From NCBI RefSeq assembly GCF_013391105.1, contig NZ_CP058335.1:3038001-3102000 (forward strand): DNA of 64,000 nt. Direction: 5' to 3'. Every line of letters starts with the position of its first letter. Position 1 is the first letter of the stretch. The translations under genes were made by a program, and so were the position numbers. The notes under the pieces were generated by a model that was not told where the DNA came from, searched no databases, and saw only the letters and a program-made list of their open reading frames with translations. Of the stretch, positions 59,916 through 64,000 are shown in pieces. The stretch is from Natronomonas salina. GTDB lineage: Archaea > Halobacteriota > Halobacteria > Halobacteriales > Haloarculaceae.

Positions 59916-60455
59916 ATGCGCCGCATCTACGAGTCGGACGCCGTCAGCCGGGACGACGACGACCCGTTCTCGCCGGGGCGGGAGCGGGACCGCTCCACCC
60001 GGCCGCAGGCGATGCGCTGGATCGACTCGACGGCCTGGAGCCGCCGGCTGATCCCCGCCTGGGTGCGCCACCGCGCCCTCTCCGTCTCCATCTCGACGCC
60101 GCGGACCGAGGTCCCCGTCGGCGACCCGGTCCACTTCACGGTCACGCTCCGGAACGCCCTCCCGGTCCCCCTCACGGTGCGGACGGCGTCGCCGCTGCTC
60201 TGGCAGTGGGACGTCGACGGCTACCCGGAAGCCTCCCACCTCGAGGACACCTGGAACGGTGACGACTCGGAGTGGCGCTTCGACCGCGGCGAGCGCAAGC
60301 GGTTCTCGCGTCGGTGGCAGGGGATGTTCCGGGTCGCCGCCGACGAGTGGCGGCCCGCGGAGGCCGGCGAGTACGCCATCGGCGCCGGCCTCACGGTTGA
60401 GGGCGCCGAGGAGAAGGGCCTCTACGACCGGACGACGGTCCGTCTGGTCGACTGA
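59916..60455 (+). CDS. Conserved haloarchaeal protein with beta-sandwich domain
   Basis: 179 residues. A charged N-terminus, a WIDSTAWSRRLIPAWVRHRALSVS amphipathic segment (36-60), then a beta domain (TEVPVGDPVHFTVTLRNALPVPLTV, EWRFDRGERKRFSRRWQGMF, EAGEYAIGAGLTVEG) resembling BsuPI/immunoglobulin-like folds. No signal peptide. Located between the two peptide transporters; function unknown. Confidence 0.72.
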   Translation: MRRIYESDAVSRDDDDPFSPGRERDRSTRPQAMRWIDSTAWSRRLIPAWVRHRALSVSISTPRTEVPVGDPVHFTVTLRNALPVPLTVRTASPLLWQWDVDGYPEASHLEDTWNGDDSEWRFDRGERKRFSRRWQGMFRVAADEWRPAEAGEYAIGAGLTVEGAEEKGLYDRTTVRLVD

Positions 60456-60482
60456 GGGCCGGCGCGCGCCCGACCGGTCCGT

Positions 60483-60530
60483 GTCAACGACCAGCAGTGT
60501 CCCTTTACGTGCACATATGTACACGTTGAC
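60483..60530. promoter_or_regulatory. Palindromic element upstream of the second peptide transporter
   Basis: A 20-bp near-palindrome ACGTGCACATATGTACACGT (60507-60526, a single mismatched pair) is embedded in an outer perfect 7-bp repeat GTCAACG (60483-60489) / CGTTGAC (60524-60530). It lies ~90-130 nt before the binding-protein ATG, a suitable place for an operator. Confidence 0.5.
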
Positions 60531-60614
60531 CGGTTTCGAGGAGAGTATTGAGCCGAGGCAAGGCGTTAAGTTCAAGGGATAGTCGCCAAAGGTAGGGTTT
60601 AGAGTTGGAAAATT

Positions 60615-62222
60615 ATGACCGACGACGCCAACAACCGATACGACGTCTCCCGTCGGACGCTGATGAAGGGGGCCGGCGCGGCCGGTCTCGGTTCCATGGC
60701 CGGCTGTACCGACCTCGGCCTGGGCGGTGACGAGGGCACCACGACCCTCTACTTCGCACAGGAGAAGGGCCCACTCGAGTTCGACCCGATCGTGCTCAAC
60801 GACGTCCCGTCCGCACAGATCTCCGAGCGGATCTTCCAGGGACTGTTCACCTACTCCGAGGGCACCGAGATCGTCCCGGAGCTGGCGGCCGGCGAGCCCG
60901 AAGTAGAACGCGACGGTACCCGTTACATCGTCGAGATCAAGGAGGACGCCGAGTTCCAGAACGGCGACCCCGTCACCGCCGAGGACGCCGCCTACTCCCT
61001 GACCGCGCCGGTCCAGGAGGAGACCGAGAACGCCGCGGAGGTCGACATGATCGACTCCGCGGAGGCCATCGACGAGAAGACCGTCCAGTTCGACCTGGGA
61101 TTCCCGTACGCGGCCTTCGATACGACGCTACTGTTCAACATCGTCCCGAAGTCCGTCCGCGAGGAGGACAAGACCGCGTTCAACGAGGAGGAACCGGTCG
61201 GCTCCGGTCCCTTCCAGTTCGTCGAGTACACCCAGGAGGAGTCCGCGACCATCGAGGCGTGGGACGACTACTGGGGCGAGGAGTCCCCCGAGGTCGACGA
61301 GGTCGTCTGGACGGGCATCCCGGACGGCACGACCCGGCTGACCTCCCTCCAGAACGGCGAGAACGACATCATCGAGACCGTCCCGCCGGACCTCTACTCC
61401 GAACTCGAGAACAGCGACGAGGCCGAGATCATGTCGTCGCCGTCCATCGGCTACTACTACCTCGCGTTCAACTGCAACGAGGGACCGGCGACCGACCAGC
61501 GCGTCCGCGAGGCGGTCGACTACTGCTTCTCGATGGACGAGGCCGTCTCGAACCACATCGAGCCGGCCGGGGTCCGGCAGTACAGCCCCATCCCGGCGGC
61601 CGTCGCCGAGCAGTGGGAGTTCCCGACCGACGAGTGGGCGAACGTCCCCCACGAGAAGGACATCGACGCCGCGATGAGCCTCTTCGAGGAGGCGGGCGTC
61701 GACTCCGACTACGAGTGGCGGATCATCGTCCCGCCGGACGACCTCCGCGAGCAGCTGGGTGTCTCCGTCAGTAACGGCCTGCAGGAGGCCGGCTACGACG
61801 CGTCGGTCCAGCGGCTCGACTGGGGCGCGTTCAGCGACCAGTACATCTCCGGCAACGAGGACGACTACAACATCTACGCGCTCGGCTGGTCCGGAAGCCC
61901 GGACCCCGAGGCGTTCACCTACTACCTCTTCGACCAGGAGGTCGAGGGGGTCACCAACGGGACGTTCTGGCAGAACGACGAGATCAACGGCGAGAACGGG
62001 CTCATCCGGCAGGCCCGCGAGACGCCGGACCGCGAGCAGCGCCGCGAGATGTACATCGAGGCCATCAACACGACCCTCGAGGAGCGGCCCCACCTGCCGG
62101 GCTACGCACTGGCGAACAGCTACGGCGTGCGGAACTACGTCGAGGGGTTCCAGTCGCACCCCGACTCGGCGACCATCCCCATCGCCCAGGAGTACACCAC
62201 GGTCTCCATCGGCGAGCGGTAA
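60615..62222 (+). CDS. Family-5 peptide-binding lipoprotein (canonical order)
   Basis: 535 residues. Twin-arginine signal with RR at 13-14 and lipobox Cys31 (SMAGC). Mature part in the usual order: TTLYFAQEKGPLEFDPIVLND, then FQGLFTYSEG, DAEFQNGDPVTAEDA, PVGSGPFQFVEY, TDQRVREAVDYCFSM, DASVQRLDWGAFSDQY, YALGWSGSPDPEAF and the C-terminal YALANSYGVRNYVEGF. Extracellular, lipid-anchored; substrate probably peptide or nickel-like chelate, unresolved. First gene of a second, separate transporter operon. Confidence 0.93.
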   Translation: MTDDANNRYDVSRRTLMKGAGAAGLGSMAGCTDLGLGGDEGTTTLYFAQEKGPLEFDPIVLNDVPSAQISERIFQGLFTYSEGTEIVPELAAGEPEVERDGTRYIVEIKEDAEFQNGDPVTAEDAAYSLTAPVQEETENAAEVDMIDSAEAIDEKTVQFDLGFPYAAFDTTLLFNIVPKSVREEDKTAFNEEEPVGSGPFQFVEYTQEESATIEAWDDYWGEESPEVDEVVWTGIPDGTTRLTSLQNGENDIIETVPPDLYSELENSDEAEIMSSPSIGYYYLAFNCNEGPATDQRVREAVDYCFSMDEAVSNHIEPAGVRQYSPIPAAVAEQWEFPTDEWANVPHEKDIDAAMSLFEEAGVDSDYEWRIIVPPDDLREQLGVSVSNGLQEAGYDASVQRLDWGAFSDQYISGNEDDYNIYALGWSGSPDPEAFTYYLFDQEVEGVTNGTFWQNDEINGENGLIRQARETPDREQRREMYIEAINTTLEERPHLPGYALANSYGVRNYVEGFQSHPDSATIPIAQEYTTVSIGER

Positions 62223-62318
62223 CCGCCGCCGACCCCCTTCGAGTGTACGGTTCGCTCGGCGTCGAGCGAGACACCATCCGATCTGCGGTCCTCGAGCACG
62301 CAACTACAGGTGACATCT

Positions 62319-63314
62319 GTGGGACTACTGAGATACACACTCTGGCGCGTCGGCCAGACGATCCCGGTGATCGTCGGCATCGTGACGATAACGTTCCTCC
62401 TGTCGAACGCCATCCCCGGCGATCCCGTCCGGATCATGCTCGGGCCGACGCCGAGCGCCGAACTCGTCGAGCAGATACAGGCCAAGTACGGGCTCGACCA
62501 GCCCCTCCACGTGCGCTACTGGAACTACATCAGCGGCGTCGCCCAGGGTGACCTCGGGTACAGCATCCACTACGACCGCCCGGTCACCGAGGTCATCGCC
62601 CAGCGGCTCCCGGTGACGCTGATACTCATGGTCTCGGCGTTCGCCTTCGCCATCGCGACGGCCGTCCCGCTGGGGATGATCTCGGCGAAGCGCCGGAACA
62701 AGCCGACCGACCACCTCTCGCGGGTCTTCGCGCTCGTCGGCGTCTCGACGCCGTCCTTCTGGATCGGCCTCGTTCTCATCATCCTGCTGTCCTACCAGCT
62801 GAACCTGTTCCCCTCCTCGGGGATGATACTGCCGTGGGCCGACCCGACCGACGTCAGGGGCGCGACCAACCAGCTCGGGGTGGTGTTGCTCTCGGCGTAC
62901 CACCTGGTGCTGCCGACGATCGCCCTCGGGACGCTGCAGATGGCCGCCATCACGCGCATCGAGCGCTCCTCGATGGTCGAGTCGCTGCACGCCGAGTACG
63001 TGAAGCTGGCCCGCGCCTACGGCGTCTCCGAGCGGACGATCCTCCGCAAGCACGCCTTCCGCGTGGCCCAGCTACCCGTCATCACCATCATCGGGCTGCA
63101 GCTGAGCTCGATCCTCGGCGGGGCCGTCCTCATCGAGACGGTCTTCAACATCAACGGCATGGGGCGGCTCATCATCCAGGCGGTACAGGCCAACGACTAC
63201 CAGCTCGTGATGGGGACGACCATCGTCTTCGGGCTGTCGTTCCTGGTGGGCGTCATCATCACGGACATCTCCTACGCGTACATCGACCCGCGCGTCAGCT
63301 ACGGTGAACGATAA
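62319..63314 (+). CDS. Peptide ABC transporter permease (DppB type), second operon
   Basis: 331 residues with six helices. MGLLRYTLWRVGQTIPVIVGIVTI at the start, AIPGDPVRIMLGP, and the EAA loop SLHAEYVKLARAYGVSERTILRKHAFR. GTG 62319 chosen by comparison with family N-termini; GTG 62310 adds three residues. The stop overlaps the next ATG by one base (TAATG). Confidence 0.92.
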   Translation: MGLLRYTLWRVGQTIPVIVGIVTITFLLSNAIPGDPVRIMLGPTPSAELVEQIQAKYGLDQPLHVRYWNYISGVAQGDLGYSIHYDRPVTEVIAQRLPVTLILMVSAFAFAIATAVPLGMISAKRRNKPTDHLSRVFALVGVSTPSFWIGLVLIILLSYQLNLFPSSGMILPWADPTDVRGATNQLGVVLLSAYHLVLPTIALGTLQMAAITRIERSSMVESLHAEYVKLARAYGVSERTILRKHAFRVAQLPVITIIGLQLSSILGGAVLIETVFNINGMGRLIIQAVQANDYQLVMGTTIVFGLSFLVGVIITDISYAYIDPRVSYGER

Positions 63315-64000
63315 TGGCTATCGGCGAATCCCAGACCGACGAGACCGGCACCGGCGGCCCCGCGGAGGTCGAGGCCGACGTCGGCCTCCGATATACGATC
63401 AAGCAGATCAGACGCGACACCTCCGCACGGATCGCACTCTACGTCATCGCCTTCATCTCGGCGGTGGCCGTCTACGCGACGATCGACGCGGTCCTCCTGA
63501 ACTACGCGATCGCCGAGCAGTACCTCTACCACCCCGAGCGCGACCTGTCGAACACCCAGCGACTGCTGCCGCCGCCGGGGATGGAGAACAACTTCGGGCA
63601 GGGGACCTGGGCCCACCCCCTCGGCACCGACGACCGGGGCCGCGATGTGCTGGTGCGGCTCATCTACGGGACCCGCATCGCCATCACCGTCGGCTTCCTG
63701 TCGACCGTCATCGGGCTCGTCGGCGGGACGATCATCGGCGCCGTCTCCGGCTACTACGGCGGCTGGGTCGACGACGCCCTCCAGCGCATCGTCGAGACCA
63801 TCTACGCCATCCCGTTTCTCGTCCTCGTCATCGCGTTCATGGCCGCCTTCGGACGCAGCCTCACGTACGCGATGATCGGCGTCGGCATCACCTCGATCCC
63901 CGTCTTCAACCGCCTCATCCGCTCGCGCGTCGTCTCCGTCCGCGAGGAGGACTACATCGAGGCGGCGAAGGCCGCCGGCGTCAAGGACCGCCACATCATC
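63314..64000 (+). CDS. Peptide ABC transporter permease (DppC type), truncated by window edge
   Basis: The first 229 codons are present. An acidic N-terminus, first helix, then HPLGTDDRGRDVLVRLIYGTRIA and the GYYGGWVDDALQRIVETIY segment typical of DppC; the EAA loop REEDYIEAAKAAGVKDRHII is reached at the edge. Partner of the permease just upstream. Confidence 0.92.
   Translation, partial: MAIGESQTDETGTGGPAEVEADVGLRYTIKQIRRDTSARIALYVIAFISAVAVYATIDAVLLNYAIAEQYLYHPERDLSNTQRLLPPPGMENNFGQGTWAHPLGTDDRGRDVLVRLIYGTRIAITVGFLSTVIGLVGGTIIGAVSGYYGGWVDDALQRIVETIYAIPFLVLVIAFMAAFGRSLTYAMIGVGITSIPVFNRLIRSRVVSVREEDYIEAAKAAGVKDRHII

Noticed and set aside
1-64000. CRISPR arrays, rRNA genes, insertion sequences
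   Set aside because: No regularly spaced repeats, no rRNA-like stretches and no transposase-like proteins were found on either strand.

Overview
The window is chromosomal DNA of a halophilic archaeon (class Halobacteria). It is very GC-rich and densely packed, and its proteins are highly acidic. Many genes start 25-30 nt downstream of a TATA-like box (leaderless). Typical archaeal genes are present: NOB1, RadB, aIF5B, HerA, MptA, SecF-SecD, a BHB-type intron in tRNA-Met, a B12-dependent ribonucleotide reductase, twin-arginine lipoproteins and a PGF-CTERM surface protein. I cannot fix the genus from sequence alone.

Layout. 1-2.9 kb: a metal (Zn/Mn) ABC uptake system cut by the window edge, diverging from a CBS-pair gene, then an EamA exporter. 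3-7.3 kb: small membrane proteins, a thioesterase, intron-containing tRNA-Met and several haloarchaeal conserved proteins. 7.2-10.5 kb: zinc-finger microprotein and nrdJ. 11.1-14.9 kb: the trpDFEG operon with a candidate operator at its core promoter. 15-19.5 kb: an accessory-looking stretch with a secreted protein made of two near-identical halves, tRNA-Val, tiny ORFs, an SDR enzyme, a second secreted protein and a lone lycopene-cyclase half-domain. 19.6-25.4 kb: CBS-HPF fusion, TRIC-type channel, radB, infB, a PRC-barrel protein and nob1. 25.6-32.3 kb: CPBP protease, pgi, small proteins, a 2-oxoacid dehydrogenase E1 pair with a lone lipoyl domain, and a MOSC protein. 32.4-43.9 kb: secF-secD, PGF-CTERM protein, DUF255 protein, TrmB regulator, PAS histidine kinase, mptA, nadK, KaiC-like ATPase and UspA, with two hairpin-rich intergenic islands. 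43.9-52.3 kb: HerA-like ATPase, MBL hydrolase, and a MoxR/DUF58/DUF4129 set. 52.8-64 kb: tRNA-Leu and two tandem peptide ABC transporter operons, the second cut by the window edge.

Most striking observation: the substrate-binding protein of the first peptide transporter (53082-55067) reads in circularly permuted order. Its first ~190 mature residues match the usual C-terminal part of a family-5 solute-binding protein. The canonical N-terminal part begins only at residue ~243, and the protein stops exactly where the early segment would continue. The second transporter's binding protein, 5.5 kb downstream, has the normal order and serves as an internal control. Its partner ATPase also carries a ~100-residue insertion between Walker A and the Q-loop.
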